Source of the DNA: Callorhinus ursinus
Lineage: Eukaryota; Chordata; Mammalia; Carnivora; Otariidae
Assembly: GCF_003265705.1 (NCBI RefSeq)
Contig: NW_020312859.1
Coordinates: 4,262,883-4,326,882 of the forward strand
Length of the DNA: 64,000 nt
Reading direction: 5' to 3'
Shown: positions 23,365 through 35,350 of the stretch, one piece after another
Layout of the letters: each line of letters opens with the position of its first letter
Numbering within the stretch: position 1 is the stretch's first letter
Notes under the pieces: generated by a model
Told to the model about the DNA's origin: nothing
What the model saw: the letters and a program-made list of their open reading frames with translations, nothing else
Database searches by the model: none
Made by a program: the position numbers and the translations under genes

Positions 23365-23605
23365 GAGTGTGGTGCCTTAGTGACCTGTCGTCCAGTGTTG
23401 TCCATTGTGGTAGCCAGTGGCTACCTGTGGCCACACAGATTCCAGTCAGAGTTAAGTAAAGCTGAACATTCAGTTCTCAGTCGGAGTGGTGCATTTCAAG
23501 GACTCAGTAGCCTCGTGTGGCTAGTGGTAACAGCATGGGGCAGCACAGGTCTAGAAGGTGCCTGCGCATCATTATGGGCAGTTCTCCTGGACAGCACCCA
23601 AACAG
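23365..23605. repeat. Unnamed DNA-transposon-like repeat, copy A
   Basis: The blocks 'ccagtgttgtccattgtggtagccagtggctacctgtggcc' (left) and 'gtagcctcgtgtggctagtgg' followed by 'cagcacaggtctaga' (right) are typical of a common mammalian repeat with inverted-looking ends. The same family occurs at 48600-48890. I cannot give the subfamily name with confidence. Confidence 0.6.
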
Positions 23606-23809
23606 ATGGCTCGTAAACTTGGCGGTTGGAACCATCACAGACTCACTGACATCCTGTGTGTGGGAGGGCCCAGGCACCCCTGGCGATCATTCTTTCCTGA
23701 GCTCCTTGAACTTTCTTTATGACAAAATCAACACAAATCTATGAATGTTTGACATTTTCCTTTCTAACTGCTGTCCCGTATCCATGCTTCACTGTATTGA
23801 CCCTGCATC

Positions 23810-24025
23810 TAAAATCAGGCAGACCTGGTGGGGATCCCAGCTCGAATTTTTTAACCTTGAACAAATTACTTAGCTTCTTTGCACCTCTGTTTCATCACTT
23901 GTCAACTGGGGATCGTGCTTTCTATATCATAGATTTATCAACCGAAAGGCATAATGTGTATGGTGGCCGTCATTCCCCCAGGGCCTGGCACATAGCAGGT
24001 GCTCCACAAATGTTGGTTGAGTAGG
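23810..24025 (-). repeat. MIR SINE
   Basis: The order 'accttgaacaaattacttagc', 'ctctgtttcatcacttgtc', 'aactggggatcgtgc', 'ggcctggcacatagcaggtgctcc' matches reverse-complement MIR through to its 5' end. Confidence 0.85.
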
Positions 24026-24354
24026 TGAATTGTTTGTTTTGCTGAAGTCTGTGAGGAGATAGCAAGCCTGCAGTCTCTGTGTTTTTTTCTCATCCTGATT
24101 CTTTTGCTCTGAGGTTGACTGTGCCAAGGTCCCCACTCTGCAGGGACACATCCCTACCACATCAGTCCAGGTAGTCAGATATATGTGTGCACATGTCTCC
24201 ATGTGAGATTGGATCCGGTAGGACAGCTGTATTTATCACTGGGTGGAAGGGGTCCCTCAGGGAGGTAGCGGTATTGGGGCGGTTGTCACAGACAGGGTCA
24301 GGGAAAATCAGGTGCTGGAGAAGAGCGCCACGGTGGCTCACAGTGTGCTCTCGG

Positions 24355-24500
24355 TCAGCCCTTCTCGAACTTCAGTGCTCAGGAATCCCTAAGGCGCCTT
24401 TTAAATGCAAGCTGACTCTCTAGGTCTGGGGTGGGCCTGAACTCTGCATTTCTAATCAGTTCTCTGCTACTGCAGTTGCGAATAGTCCACCAGACCCAGG
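24355..24500 (+). mobile_element. MER20-like hAT-Charlie MITE
   Basis: It reads 'cagcccttctcgaacttcagtg', 'tctaggtctggggtgggcctg', 'ctctgcatttctaatcag', as in forward MER20. It is truncated or degraded at the 3' end. Confidence 0.7.
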
Positions 24501-24544
24501 TTGAATGGCAGGGGGCTGAGGACCCACCTCCGTTGCGCTCACTG

Positions 24545-24690
24545 CGGATCTGGGTCATGTGGAGATTCGTGAGTCTGGGACCACATCTGTAGAATCAGAC
24601 TCTAGGGGTCAGGACCTCAGAACCCGGACAATGAACATGTTTTCCAGCTTATTCTGATGCATCCTGGAGCCTGAGGACTGCTGATTCCTG
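24545..24690. repeat. Possible further hAT-type MITE fragment
   Basis: Blocks such as 'tagaatcagactctaggggtcaggacctcagaa' and 'ccagcttattctgatgcatcctggagcctgaggac' resemble the central and end segments of MER20/MER58-type elements. The match is weak. Confidence 0.4.
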
Positions 24691-25284
24691 GACTGATGTG
24701 GGAGGTTCTGAGCTCCAAGAGGAGGGGGAGAGACCCTTTTCCCGGTGCCCATGCCCCTCCCCAGAGCAGCCCCTCTGTGGGTGGTTCTTGTACCAGGAAG
24801 TCAGTATTTGTTTGTACTCCTTCATGCCAGTTTCTGAAAAACAACCCTTTAAGTCAATCTTCCACAAATCTCACCAGGAGCACCCTTTGCTCTAAGGTCT
24901 GAAGCATTTTTGGATAAGATCGTGAGACATTTGCAAAAATTGAGGTTGAGAATCGATGGCTGGGGCCCAGGGTTTAGCGCAGCCATGATTACTCACGGAG
25001 CCCTTGACCTTTCTGCAGAGAAGTGAGTAAATTAACATCAGCGGGGAGTGATAAGAGCCTGATGAGTAGAACTGGGTCTGCAAGGTCAGCGCCCTTAGGT
25101 CTCACCTGGCTTTTGAATCTCTTTGCCTGCCCCCAATGCAGGCTGTGCCCTGAGGGGTCAGTCTTGGCCTGAGGCAGAAAGTGACTGGAGCCCCACCCAG
25201 AGAATGGTTTCAGCCATGGTTCCCAACTCTGACCATGTGACATACCTTTACTGGCTCCAGGGCAGGTGTAAATGGATTCTTTTT
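24691..25284. other. Unique sequence
   Basis: No named repeat or exon. The minus-strand 134-codon frame at 24989-25393 runs into the L1M next door and has no domain. Confidence 0.45.
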
Positions 25285-26310
25285 TTTTCCCCCCAGCTTC
25301 ATTGAGGTATAACGGACAAATAAAAATATATTTAAAGTGTTCATTGTGATGATTTGAGAGGCTTCCCTCTGAGCTAATTAATGTATCTATCACCTTACTT
25401 TTTAAAAATTATTTTGGTGAGAGCACTTAAGTTTTACTCCCCTAGCAAATTTCAGTTATACAATACAATGTTATCGACTATAGTTAACCATGTTATGCAT
25501 TAGAGCCTCAGATCTTACTTATTTCGTAACTGAAAGTTTGCAATAAACTTTTACCAACCTCTCCCTACCCCCCCTTACCCACCCGCCCCTGGCCACCACC
25601 ATTCTGCTCTGCCTGCTATTTCGTTGAGCTTGACTTTCTAATTTTAGATCCCACTTGTTGGTTGAGTTCATGTAGTACTTGTCTTTCTTTGTCTGGCTTC
25701 TTCACTTACCATATACCCTTCACGTCTACCCACATTGTTCCAAATGTTAGAATTTCCTTCCTTACTGAGGCTGAATAATATTCCATTCTGTATCTCCCTC
25801 ACATTTTCTTTATCCACTCACCTGTCCACAGACACTTATGTTGTCCCCATTCCTTGGCTATGTGAAAACTGCAATGAAACGAGAATACAGATACCTCTTT
25901 GAGACCATGATTTCATTTCCTTTGATATAGTTCCACAAGTGGGATTTCTGGCTTGTATGGTAGTTCTATTTTTAACGTCTTGGAGAAACTCTGTACTGTT
26001 TTCCACAGTGGCTGTACCAATTACAATCCTATCAACAGTGCACAAGGGTTCCCTTTTCTCTCCATCCTTGCCAACATTTGCTAAGAGTTGTCATTTTGCT
26101 AAGAGCCATTCTCATAGATGTGAGATCATATCTCATTGTGGTTTTGACTTTCATTTCCTTGATGATTAAGGGTGTTGAATACCTTCTCATGTACCCATTG
26201 GCCATTTGTATGTCTTCTTTGGAAAAAATGTCTGTTGAGATCCTGTGCCCATCTTTTATTTGGATTATATGTGGGGTTTTGGCTACTGATTTGTATGAGT
26301 TCATAACTAA
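25285..26310 (-). repeat. L1M 3' end with remnant ORF2 tail
   Basis: From the left: T-rich/C-rich 3' end, 'cttcattgaggtataacgg', 'ctggccaccaccattctg', 'gaataatattccattctg', 'tggctgtaccaattacaatcc', 'ccatccttgccaac'. The minus-strand frame 26032-26367 retains the L1 ORF2 C-terminal order ([13 protein letters not shown], then MRYDLT, then the WQGW-type zinc-knuckle area) but is broken. About 1 kb remains of an old element. Confidence 0.92.
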
Positions 26311-28284
26311 ATTCTTAATGGACTCCTTAGGCCTCCATCTAGGCCCGTGCCTTACATGAGCCTCCATGCCAGGTGCTCTGAGATCTCTGAGATGCTCCTT
26401 CTTCCTTGGCCTTGACTGTCTTCCAGCTGGCCAGGAGTCCCACAGCTTCCATCCGACACCCGGCTGACAGCTTGCCTGTCATGAACAACACAAAGCCCTG
26501 GTCTGGGTTGCCTGAAATGGGAGTTTCCTTCTCAGCACCCAACCCTCAGGAGGAGCTTAGGTCAGCTGCCATGTTGTTCCACCAGCAACCAGCGATGGCA
26601 ATGCAGACATGGCAGGCAGGGCATGATGCAGTTATGGAACTCCTCAGTGACTTCATGGTATTCAGGGAGGTTTTGTCAAAGCCAGCTCCGCTAAGCACTC
26701 CACAGAGAAAAAGAAGGGTGGAGCCCTCAGGTCCCTCCCATCTTCTTTCTCACCTCCTTTTCTTTCCCTGATGCCTCTCTTGAGGAGCTGCTATGTTCTG
26801 GAGGGCATGCATCCCCAGGCATCATCCGGGAGACTGGACTTTGTGATCCTTATGGTCCCCTGTGACGCTGAGCACACAGGATCCTTTATACCACCCGTGT
26901 GGTGCAGGGACAAGACATTTTTCTGACCAAGAGGCTGGAGTGGGGCCACGGGCAGAGCAGACCCTACAGATGGAAAGGAGGAAGGCGCCAGAAGAGGGAC
27001 TTAAGTGGTGTGGTGTTAGGGAAGACACAGGCAGGAGGGAGGTAGAAATCAGTTTCTGTGTATTTGCTTTGTTTGTTTGGTTTTTTTTACTCAGTGTATC
27101 TTAATTTTTCTGCAGCAACTTTGGTGTAGGGGTACCCTTCTGCCCTTTTTGGCAACTGGGAAACTTTGGTGTTTGTGATTCGTATAGGGAAGAGAAAGTG
27201 GTCTTGCTCTCAGGACCTTAGAGGGTTAAATGGTCCTCATGTGTACCTGGAGCCAGAGGACTTGGGGCTCGAGGATCTCCACCTTCCTCCCTAATGGATG
27301 TATGCACAGGACAAGCATGAGAATGAGAGACCTTCCTTCTAGCATGCTCTCCTAAGTCCTCCCCTTCTGCCACCATAGCCACCCACATGGGTGCTGGCTT
27401 GAAAAGAACATTATCAGGAGATAAAAGAGAAAGAAGCCTGTCACTAACTGAGGCATTGTCCTAGAATATTACTGACTCAGTTTTTTTTTAAATGAGATAT
27501 AAACTGACATCATGCTATTTGTCTGAAGATACAGACAAACCAGATTCCCCATTTCCAGAAGGATTGCTTGGCCTCTCTCCGTCTGAGGCCTGACATGAAT
27601 GAGTCAGATGAATATCAAAATTTGGCAGGCCCTGTGTATTAACAGGGAGAAAGGGGAAGACAAAATATTATAGAATGTGTGGGTTCTCACCGGATGACTG
27701 TTTAAAAGCCCAGAAAATGCAGAGGTGGGAGGAAGATGGAGGAGAGATATCAACTAGCACATTGTTGACTCACGGCTGTCCACCTTCCGCAGGAGGTACT
27801 TACTCCCCGCCCCCCCCCCCCCCCCAGGCCCCACCTGCGCCTGGAACCACCTGCAGCTCACGCATCACTTGTGTTGGAGAGCTAGGCACGGCTTACACAC
27901 ACTTGGGTCTGCTTCTCTGTTTCCTTACTTCTCAGTTTATTTATATCCCTGACCATTTGATTTGTTTTTGCAAGTATATTTTTACAATTAGATAAAGGAA
28001 GGATGGAGATGTTGGTTCTATGGCAGTTGTTGAAGCTGGAGTTCCCTTAGGAGCCCTGGGCTGAGGAAGATCTGGAGGAGGGGGTCTGGAAGGTGGGTGG
28101 AGAGTGATTACTCACCATCGCCTCCAGTTTCCTCTGTCCCAGGAATCTTGGGAGACTCATCCAGGGCGATGGAAGCAGAAATGCCATTCTTGTCCATCTC
28201 TTGAGTGAAATCTAACACTTCCCTCAATCTCCAGGTTCCACCCCTAAATGTATTCCACTCATCTCCCCTTTGACCCATTCCCCA
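26311..28284. other. Unique sequence with a C16 run
   Basis: No transposon I can name. A run of 16 C is at 27810-27825. The 121-codon frame at 26406-26771 lacks any recognised domain. A minus-strand 'gatggtgagtaatcac' near 28100-28115 resembles a splice donor, discussed under rejected items. Confidence 0.45.
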
Positions 28285-28910
28285 CGTCTGATCCAGAACG
28301 AGCTCTGAAAACATAGATCATGCCAGTCTCCTGCTTAAAAATCCCATAGGAATTCCTGTTGTGCTGAGGAGAAAATCCAAGCTCCTCGCTGATGGTGGCC
28401 CACAAGGCCCAGCATTATTTAGCCCCGCCTAGCTCTCGAAACCCACCTCCTTGTCTTGTTCCCACTGGGCACCATGCTCCAGCTACACTGGCCTTATTTC
28501 TCTTCCTGGAACTTTTCAAGGTTCTACCGCCTGTTTGCATTTGTTGCCTTTCTCTGTGTAGGATGTTCTCCCCGCTCCAGATCTTCAGTTGGCTGGCGGA
28601 TGCCACCCATTTGGGTCTCCGCTCAAATATCATCTCCCAGCCCAGTCTAACCCATTCTGCCTCTCCTTGTTCCCCATTACGGTCTCTGTTGTGTATCCTG
28701 TTTATTTTCTTCATTGCACTGATCTCTCTGGAACTGTGTATGTGTCATTTGTGGCATTTACTTTTCAACCTTACATAACTCATCCCCAGACCATAAAGCT
28801 CCGGAAGAACGGAGGATTTCTCCAGCATCACATGCAGCAGCGCATGGTGCATGGGCAGTACTCGAGAAAGACTTGTCCTGTAAATGAGTGACTAAATGAA
28901 CAACAAATGA
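28285..28910 (+). repeat. L2 LINE 3' region
   Basis: Forward L2: 'catagatcatgccagtctcc', 'agaaaatccaagctcctcgc', 'ggcccacaaggcccagcatt', 'ctctcgaaacccacctcc', 'tcttcctggaac', 'gtctccgctcaaatatcatc' and the A/T-rich 3' UTR follow in consensus order. The 128-codon frame at 28392-28778 is a remnant of this element and not a host gene. Confidence 0.88.
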
Positions 28911-28984
28911 AAGGGTGTTGTTCCCCAGCTCTGCCTTGGGGTCTTCCAGATCCAGAGCGTGCAGGACATTTCTTGTCTCTTAGG

Positions 28985-29150
28985 TCTTAAATGTTTGCCA
29001 AGGTACGAAGAAATATGTAACCTTCCCATTTTACAAATGAAGAAGTTAAGGCTTTAAAGGGGGTTACTTGATCTGCCTCCAATTACATAAGGTGTCATCT
29101 CGGGACAGCTGGGAATGGAGACCAGTTCTAGCCAATTCAAAGCTCCTTGC
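28985..29150 (+). repeat. MIR SINE
   Basis: It shows 'cccattttacaaatgaagaagttaaggc' followed by 'ttacttgatctgcc' and 'ccaattacataaggtg', the forward MIR core. Confidence 0.75.
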
Positions 29151-29239
29151 TCTATCACCTCTAACATTTGGTGTTGTGTAGGAGGTGGCCAGGAAGGCTG
29201 CTTCGAGGAGGGGCGTAAGTAACTCGAGGAGAGAGTGGC

Positions 29240-29460
29240 AGAGTGGCAAAAATACGTACTGTGGGACCGCACTGCCTGGGTTCCAAGCCTGGCTGTACCC
29301 TTTCCTCACTTTGTGCCCTACCAAATTTCTTAACCTCTCTGTGCGTTGGTGCCTCCATCTGTAAGATGGACCTTTGAACAGCACCCGCCTCCCAGAGTCA
29401 CTGTGAAGATGAAATGGAATGAGATGTGCACAACCCTTTGACTAACATCTGGCGAGGGTG
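29240..29460 (-). repeat. MIR SINE
   Basis: Reverse-complement MIR: 'cactgcctgggttccaagcctggc', 'tttcttaacctctctgtgcg', 'gcctccatctgtaagatgg', 'agtcactgtgaagatgaaatgg'. Confidence 0.85.
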
Positions 29461-29944
29461 AGCACTGCATCAGAAGGCTTTCCTGCTCCGATCACAATTA
29501 CCATCATCCTGCAGCTCGCCCTGCATGTTGCGCAATCTTCCTCGGGATCCTGAAGAACGATCTGGTAGCATGTGGGTCTCTCTGGATATCCCCCAGTCTG
29601 TCTGTCTCTCAAGACCCACAGGAGTTTTCAGAAACAGTCTCTCCGTCCCAGGCGGCTTCGGAGGCAAGTGGTAATGTGCAGCCCATCGTGTGGCAAAGGA
29701 ACATAAACTTTAAAAACAGAGAAGGAAATGGATGAGTCAGTGACACAGAGTTGTGGGAAAAGCCACCCACTAAATTACATTTCTGCACAAGAAAAGAGCT
29801 GCAGACAAAGTGGGAATGAATGACACTGGGCTGGCAAAGACATCAAGAAGTGGAGCCCGTAACGAGCCGGGAGCCCTATATTATTTCTAGCATCAAGGAA
29901 AGTGTGGCTTTTTACTCTTTTCATAAATGGTCTCAACTCATTTT
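29461..29944. other. Unique sequence
   Basis: No repeat or exon could be named. Confidence 0.4.
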
Positions 29945-29976
<32 letters not shown>

Positions 29977-29977
29977 G
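29945..29977. repeat. (TTG)11 trinucleotide microsatellite
   Basis: Eleven uninterrupted TTG units. Frames across it encode runs of Val or Cys on plus and Gln on minus. These are by-products of the repeat and not homopolymer domains of a real protein. Confidence 0.97.
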
Positions 29978-30179
29978 CTTCTTGTTCACAACCAGCACAG
30001 CTGATGTTCTTGGTACCTGCGCTGGGCCCAGCACGGATGTTGGCCCGATCACTGGTCCAGTGGCTGGTAGCACAGTTACAGAAAGGATAAAGGATGTTCT
30101 GTAGAGGTCCTTGGGAGCTGTCTTCCTAAACATGCTCATTCACAGACGAGAAAACGGAAGGCTAGATGGAAAGGGACAT

Positions 30180-30262
30180 TTAGTCATTCGTTAATTCAGC
30201 AATGACTTATTGAGCAAGTTTGCAAGGCCCCGAGCTAGGGGCTGGAGAGTGAGAGGTTTCCC
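30180..30262 (-). repeat. L2 3' terminal fragment
   Basis: It reads 'agtcattcgttaattcagcaatgacttattgagc' and 'gccccgagctaggggctggagag', the reverse complement of the L2 end. Confidence 0.65.
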
Positions 30263-30319
30263 TCTTTCTGAGCAAAGGAGACACAATTAACACCTACACA
30301 GGTCTGTCTAATGGAGGCT

Positions 30320-30560
30320 CACAGGCAAAGAGCTCAGGCCTGAGAATTTCAAGTCTTGAGTTCCAGTCTAATCTGCCACTTTCCGTCTGAACTGGAGTGA
30401 CTGATGGAGATTCAGTTCCTCATCTGTAAAAAAGGGAAGATGGTGTCTGGCCCGTGAATCGCACTAGGATTTTATGAGCACCCACATAATTGTGACACAT
30501 GCTGATGCTTGATGGCCTCTAAAGCAATTTGTAGATGATGCTTTGTACTGCTAGGATGAT
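30320..30560 (-). repeat. MIR SINE
   Basis: Blocks 'gtcttgagttccagtctaatctgccactt', 'cagttcctcatctgtaaaaaaggg' and 'gcactaggattttatgagc' follow the reverse-complement MIR order. Confidence 0.7.
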
Positions 30561-31644
30561 AATTTGCAAGCAGAGAATGGCAGCCACTGAGATAATGTAA
30601 TGGGAAAATGAAAGAGACCGTTGTGGAGGGCAGATTGCATGTTGGGGAACCAGCAGAGAAGAGCCAGAGGTGACCCCCCATCTTTTATTCTAAGGAGTGG
30701 TCCTTTGTGCTGTTTGGAATAAATAAGAAAGGATTCTGCTATGGGGAGTAGCTCATTGAACTGGGCAGCAGCGACCACTTGCCGGTATCTAACCCTGTGA
30801 CAAGTGTGAGGGTGGAAGACATTGAGACCAGGCACTGCCATCTGTGAACACAGTTTTACAGGAGACACAGAATCATAAACAGAAAGGTAAAGTGCAGTGC
30901 CTTGGCAGAAGGACCCCAAACATACCTTGTTAGAGATGGACTGACCAGGAGAGATTATGACTCAGGGGGTCTTAAAGGCCACAGAAGGCTTGACCAGTTG
31001 GGTTCTACCAGGAAGGGGGGACAAGGCTAAGAGAACAGTGCAGAGTGATGTGGCAAGTTCAAGAAACAGACTGTGGCTCCAAGGAGAGGCCTGGCAGACG
31101 GGTGGACATGGTGGTGGGAGCCCTTGTACAGATACATTGAGTGCCAGGCAGAACCTGAGCTAGGCAGGGGGATGGTGTTTGTGTGACCCATCTTGGGATG
31201 AATGTTTGGTGGCACCTGATTAGAATCCCTCAGTGACAAATGCCATTTTCAGTTGGGGTCAGTCTTCCCCTGTTACAGCTAGTCTTGGAGGTCACTGACA
31301 GCTTTGTGAAATGTGCATTCAATTCTACATGAAAGGTTTTCAGGGTGGGAGTGCAGACAGCATGCACTGTCTTGCCACGGCTGATGGAGAACGTGCACGC
31401 TGCGGAGGGGATCGGTGCATGCGAGCATCTTCCCGGGAAGTTACTCGGCTCATGGGGTGCCTGGTATTATAACCCAGCCCTCTCCGGGGAGCCATGGAAT
31501 CCTAAGGCTGGGGCATTTCATTCTCGAGCAGGGATAGATGGGTTTTACTCATTAGACATGCATCTGTTAAGCTCCTGTGGTTTGTAAAATCAGCCATGTG
31601 TAGGGGACAGCTGGGAGAGTGATGTAGGAGGCCCTTTGAGGCAA
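30561..31644. other. Unique sequence
   Basis: No named repeat or exon. The 122-codon minus-strand frame at 30551-30919 has no recognisable domain. Confidence 0.45.
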
Positions 31645-31875
31645 CTTCAGGGATGTCTCTTCCTGGCTGTCACTCATAGACCTCAAACCCAGTGTATCCA
31701 AACTTGAACTCATCATTTCTTCTCCCTCAAAAATGTTTGCCCCTTATTTAGGCTCATACGACCACCCTGCTGTCCAGGTCAGACCATGGCAGTTAGTTGC
31801 CTTCAACGCTTTCCTGCCCTGAAAACACCAACCCTATATTCCCCGAATTCTGCCCATTCTGCTTCCTGTGTGTCT
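31645..31875 (+). repeat. L2 ORF2-region fragment
   Basis: It contains 'gacctcaaacccagtgtatccaaacttgaactcatcatttcttctccctcaaaa', close to the L2 coding tail (consensus form 'aactcaacatgtccaaaactgaactcatcatctt'). It is short and degraded. Confidence 0.6.
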
Positions 31876-33004
31876 CCCTTGTCCTAGTGCTGGGTCCTCT
31901 GTGCCCCACACCCAGCAGACTGCGCAGTCTGGCGCTCTCTGTGTGGCAGGCCCTGGGATGGGTTCAGAGGTGGATGAGACGAGAGGCCCGTGGAGGAGAC
32001 TTAAAGGGCCGTGTGAAGCTACTAAAGGAATTTAGTGTTCCCCACTGTGGGGCTCAGACGGTACAGGCAAGCCCTGACCAGAACCAGGGGAGAAAGGAGA
32101 GAGCCTTTTGGCTTATCCATTTCCCTGCCCACAGTTCCTTTCTCACACTTAAAAAAAAAAAAAAATGCCAGGGATTCATTTGAAAAACTATGAAAATAAT
32201 GTTTGTGTTTCATGGAGAAAGGCAGAAAACAGCGAAAATAGAAGCCGAAAGTTTTCCTATAGTCTCAGCCTCTGTCTAGCTACTATTAAAATTTTGTGTC
32301 TTCTGTAACAAGTTTTCTTTTTCACAGTTATTTGACAAAACTTGAGATGCCCTTGGCTATACTATTTTGTACACAGCTTTTTTTTTTTTTTTTACTAAAG
32401 GATACCATAGCATTTAAAAAAACAACAGCTCTGTTGTTCTTTCTTGTTATAAAAGGAATACATAGCTATTTCAAACAATTTTACAAGATGAAAACCAAGT
32501 GTAAAACAAAGATCACCTACTACTCCCATACCTGGAGATACCTTCTACTAACACTTGTGTGTATGTTTTTTCAGAAATTTATGTTTATATGGACACATAA
32601 ATATGGATGGAGGTGGAGATGGGCTTGATCTTTAACCTGCTTTCCTCACTTAATACCTTATAGCTCTCTTTCATTTAAATATATTTTGATTACTGTGTTA
32701 TTTTTTAAATATCTATAGGATTTAACTGTGTGATAGAACATCTATAAGACCTTAAGTTAATCCAAAGGGAAGTTACTTTGAGTGATATCCTATATGGATA
32801 TATAATAATCTCGTATTTATGGATATTTAGTTTGCTTCTCTTTTTTAATTTCAGACAGCAGAAAAGGCTTGTATGAGTATATATGTGCGCTGTAGTCCAT
32901 TTATTTCCTTGGGATAAAGTCCTAGAAGTGAAATTGCTACGACAAAAATTGTGAATGTTTTACTTTTGGGTCTGTATATGTAGTTGGCAGAATTATCAGA
33001 TGAC

Positions 33005-33546
33005 CTCTGATGACCTATGTCTTGGTATAATTAACTCCCCTTCAGTGTGGGTGGGACCTATGATTGCTTCTAAGCTGTAGATTGTGATGGGGTTTTGCTT
33101 CTGTGATGTTACATTACATGGAAAAAGTGAGGGAATTTTGCAGATATAATGAAGATCTCTAATTAGTTGACTTTAATTTAATCAAGAGAGAGATTGCCAT
33201 GAGTGAGTTTGACCCAATCAGGTGAGCTCTTCAACAGAGGGTCTAGAAATCAGACTGTCTATCCTGCTGGGCCTTGAATCAAGCTACCATGAGTCTACAG
33301 CTCCAGTGAAATGAATTCTGGCCAGTAATCATGTGAACTTGGAAGAGAACCCCAAGCCTCAGAGGAGATCCCAGCCCTGGCTGACACCTTCACTGCAGCC
33401 TTGGTAGACCCTGAGCAGAGCAGAGAACCTAGCTAAGTCCTGCCTAGACACCTTGACCCAGTGAATCTGTATAATAATAAATATGTGCTGTTTTAGGCTG
33501 ATAAATTTTTGGTGATTAATTATGTTGCAGTAGAAAACTAATACAG
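33005..33546 (+). mobile_element. MLT1-type solo LTR
   Basis: It reads 'gtgtgggtgggacctatgat', 'gagggaattttgcagatataatg', 'gacccaatcaggtgagctc', 'gtgaacttggaagagaacc', 'cagccctggctgacacc', 'aataataaatatgtgctgttttaggc' and 'tgcagtagaaaactaatac'. This is a forward MaLR LTR of the MLT1C/D kind. It inserted into an old L1. Confidence 0.85.
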
Positions 33547-33741
33547 GGGCACCTGGGTGGCTCAGTCATTAAGAGTCTGCCTTCGGCTCAGGTCATGATC
33601 CCAGGGTCCTGGGATTGAGCCCCGCATCGGGCTCCCTGCTCGGCGGGAAGCCTGCTTCTCCCTCTCCCACTCCCCCTGCTTGTGTTCCCTCTCTCGCTGT
33701 GTCTCTCTCTGTCAAATAAATAAAATCTTAAAAAAAAAAAA
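33547..33741 (+). mobile_element. Can-SINE at the LTR 3' end
   Basis: The head is 'gggcacctgggtggctcag' with B box 'gggattgagcc', the 'cccactccccctgcttgtg' body, and a poly-A tail. A perfect 15-bp target-site duplication (agaaaactaatacag) at 33532-33546 and 33742-33756 duplicates the last bases of the MLT1 LTR. The body is the 'basal caniform' variant, unlike the copies at 488 and 11987. Confidence 0.96.
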
Positions 33742-34225
33742 AGAAAACTAATACAGCATAGGAAAACTACCTCTGATAAGTTGGAGACAAATTTAAAATC
33801 CCAATCAGTATGAGAACTCCCGTTTCCAAGAATTTTTGCCAACACTGGTTTGTTTGGAACCTTTTAAATCTTTGTTAATCTAAGAGTTAAAAAAAAAAAT
33901 ACTTGTTTAATTTGTGGCCCTCAATTACAAGGAAGGTTGCATATTTTTATTTTTATTTTAAAACTCATTCTAGTATATTGTCTCATCATATCCTTTGCCT
34001 ATTTTTGAATTTTTTAAAATTGGTTTGTGAGAGCTCTTTATATATGTGGATGAGAGGAAAGAGAAACACAGATCTTGTTTTATCTGTTGTAAATGTTGCA
34101 AGTACATTTTGTTTTTCCATCTTGGCGATTTTGTTTTTATTTCAAATATTGCTTGTGGTATTTGGTGAGGAGGGATTTGAATGTTTTCTCATTCTCTTGA
34201 GGTTTAGAAAGGCCTTTCTGTTAGT

Positions 34226-35124
34226 CCGTATGGAAGATGGATTGATAGTAAGAGAGAAGTGAGGAGGCAGTTACATTAGTCAAGATGAACTAATGAATAT
34301 GAAGTCTGAACTGCCTTAGGTACTGTAGAGATGGAAAAGAAGGACCTGAGTCCAGAGATATCTTAGAAATGAAATTTGTGAAGTGTGGTATACTCAGAAC
34401 TGACTTTTTGTAGATGAGGAATAGAAACTTCCAGATAAAGTAAGTTATGCATGGTCCTTGCTTCATCAATAGGTAGAAAGTTCACTGAAGAAGTTTCTCC
34501 CCCTCAAATCTATACCACCAGAGGCAAATCCCCTGAGACCAGGCAGCAGATACCTCTTGTGATCACAGTCCTGCCTTAACTTCCAGTGGGTGGATGAATA
34601 AATCATTCCTGGAGGCTCTTTGTCCCTCCCTAAGAAATGAAAGTTTTACTCTTTGCTGTGTTCTCTTTGAATCCCTGTCACCAGAGAGTCCTATGGTTTT
34701 GAAGCTGAGCAGATTGGCGGGGATGTTTGCTCCAACAAGGATCTCTACTTGGTCATGTCTGGAACAGGATGGGTTTCTCCTTATACACCCTGGGCAGTCT
34801 TGTCTGCAGGCAGAGGTGGGGGCTGGTGGGAGGAGAAGCATTCAGCCTTGCAGGGAACAAACTTCACATGAAAATTTGCTGTCAGGAACAGAGAAGGTAG
34901 ACTCATCTGTTCCTAGACTCTAGAAGATTCTTCACACCATCCAGAATAAATTCTGTAATGGCAGAAATGAAGATCTGTCAGGTAGAGGGTTGGGACATGC
35001 TTGGGGTCTCCCGCTGGTGGAGTGGAGGGGTGACTCCAAAGATAACAAAGCTGAGGTCCTGAAAGTCTTCTGGCACGACTGAGCTCAAGTGTGGGTTATT
35101 AAAAACCTCACTTGGTTCCTTCAT
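34226..35124. other. Unique sequence
   Basis: No named repeat. The 109-codon plus frame at 34594-34923 overlaps a 92-codon minus frame; neither has a domain I recognise. Confidence 0.45.
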
Positions 35125-35350
35125 TCGTTTAGTACAGAGGTTCTCCACTGAGGGTCATCTTGTCCCTGCCCAGGGAACATCTGACAATATCTGGAGACAT
35201 TTAAGTTGTCACAACTGGGAGGCTGTTGCTACTGGCATCTAGTGGGTACAGACCAGAGATGCTTACAAACATCCTACAATGCCCAGAACAGTCTCCTGCA
35301 ATGAAGAATTATCTGGCCCCCAACGTCAGTAGTGCTGAGGTAGAGAAACC
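35125..35350 (+). mobile_element. MER5A-like hAT-Charlie MITE
   Basis: It shows 'agaggttctccactgagggtc', 'cagggaacatctgacaatatctggagacat', 'gttgtcacaactgggaggc', 'tactggcatctagtggg', 'aaacatcctacaatgccc' and ends 'gaggtagagaaaccctg'. This is an almost complete MER5A in forward orientation, with the start and end forming the expected terminal inverted repeats. Confidence 0.9.

Larger units (their letters stand above)
32210..34225 (-). repeat. Old L1M fragment, split by an LTR and a SINE
   Basis: The left piece (32210-33005) has 'cttaataccttatagctctc', 'ccttgggataaagtcctagaagtg' and 'aattgctacgac', reverse-complement old L1 ORF2 tail. The right piece (33757-34225) continues the same element with 'cgtttccaagaatttttgccaacactgg' and 'gagagctctttatatatg'. 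Between them lie the MLT1 LTR (33005-33546) and the Can-SINE (33547-33741). Confidence 0.75.

Noticed and set aside
28100..28314. Possible minus-strand coding exon ending in a GTGAGT donor
   Set aside because: The rc around 28110 reads '...ggcgatggtgagtaatc' after an open frame, but there is no clear acceptor or polypyrimidine tract upstream, no recognisable protein, and the left end merges with an L2. A protein search against mammals would decide.
29820..30139. Poly-Val/Cys and poly-Gln tracts in several frames
   Set aside because: All are generated by the (TTG)11 microsatellite and lack flanking coding signal.
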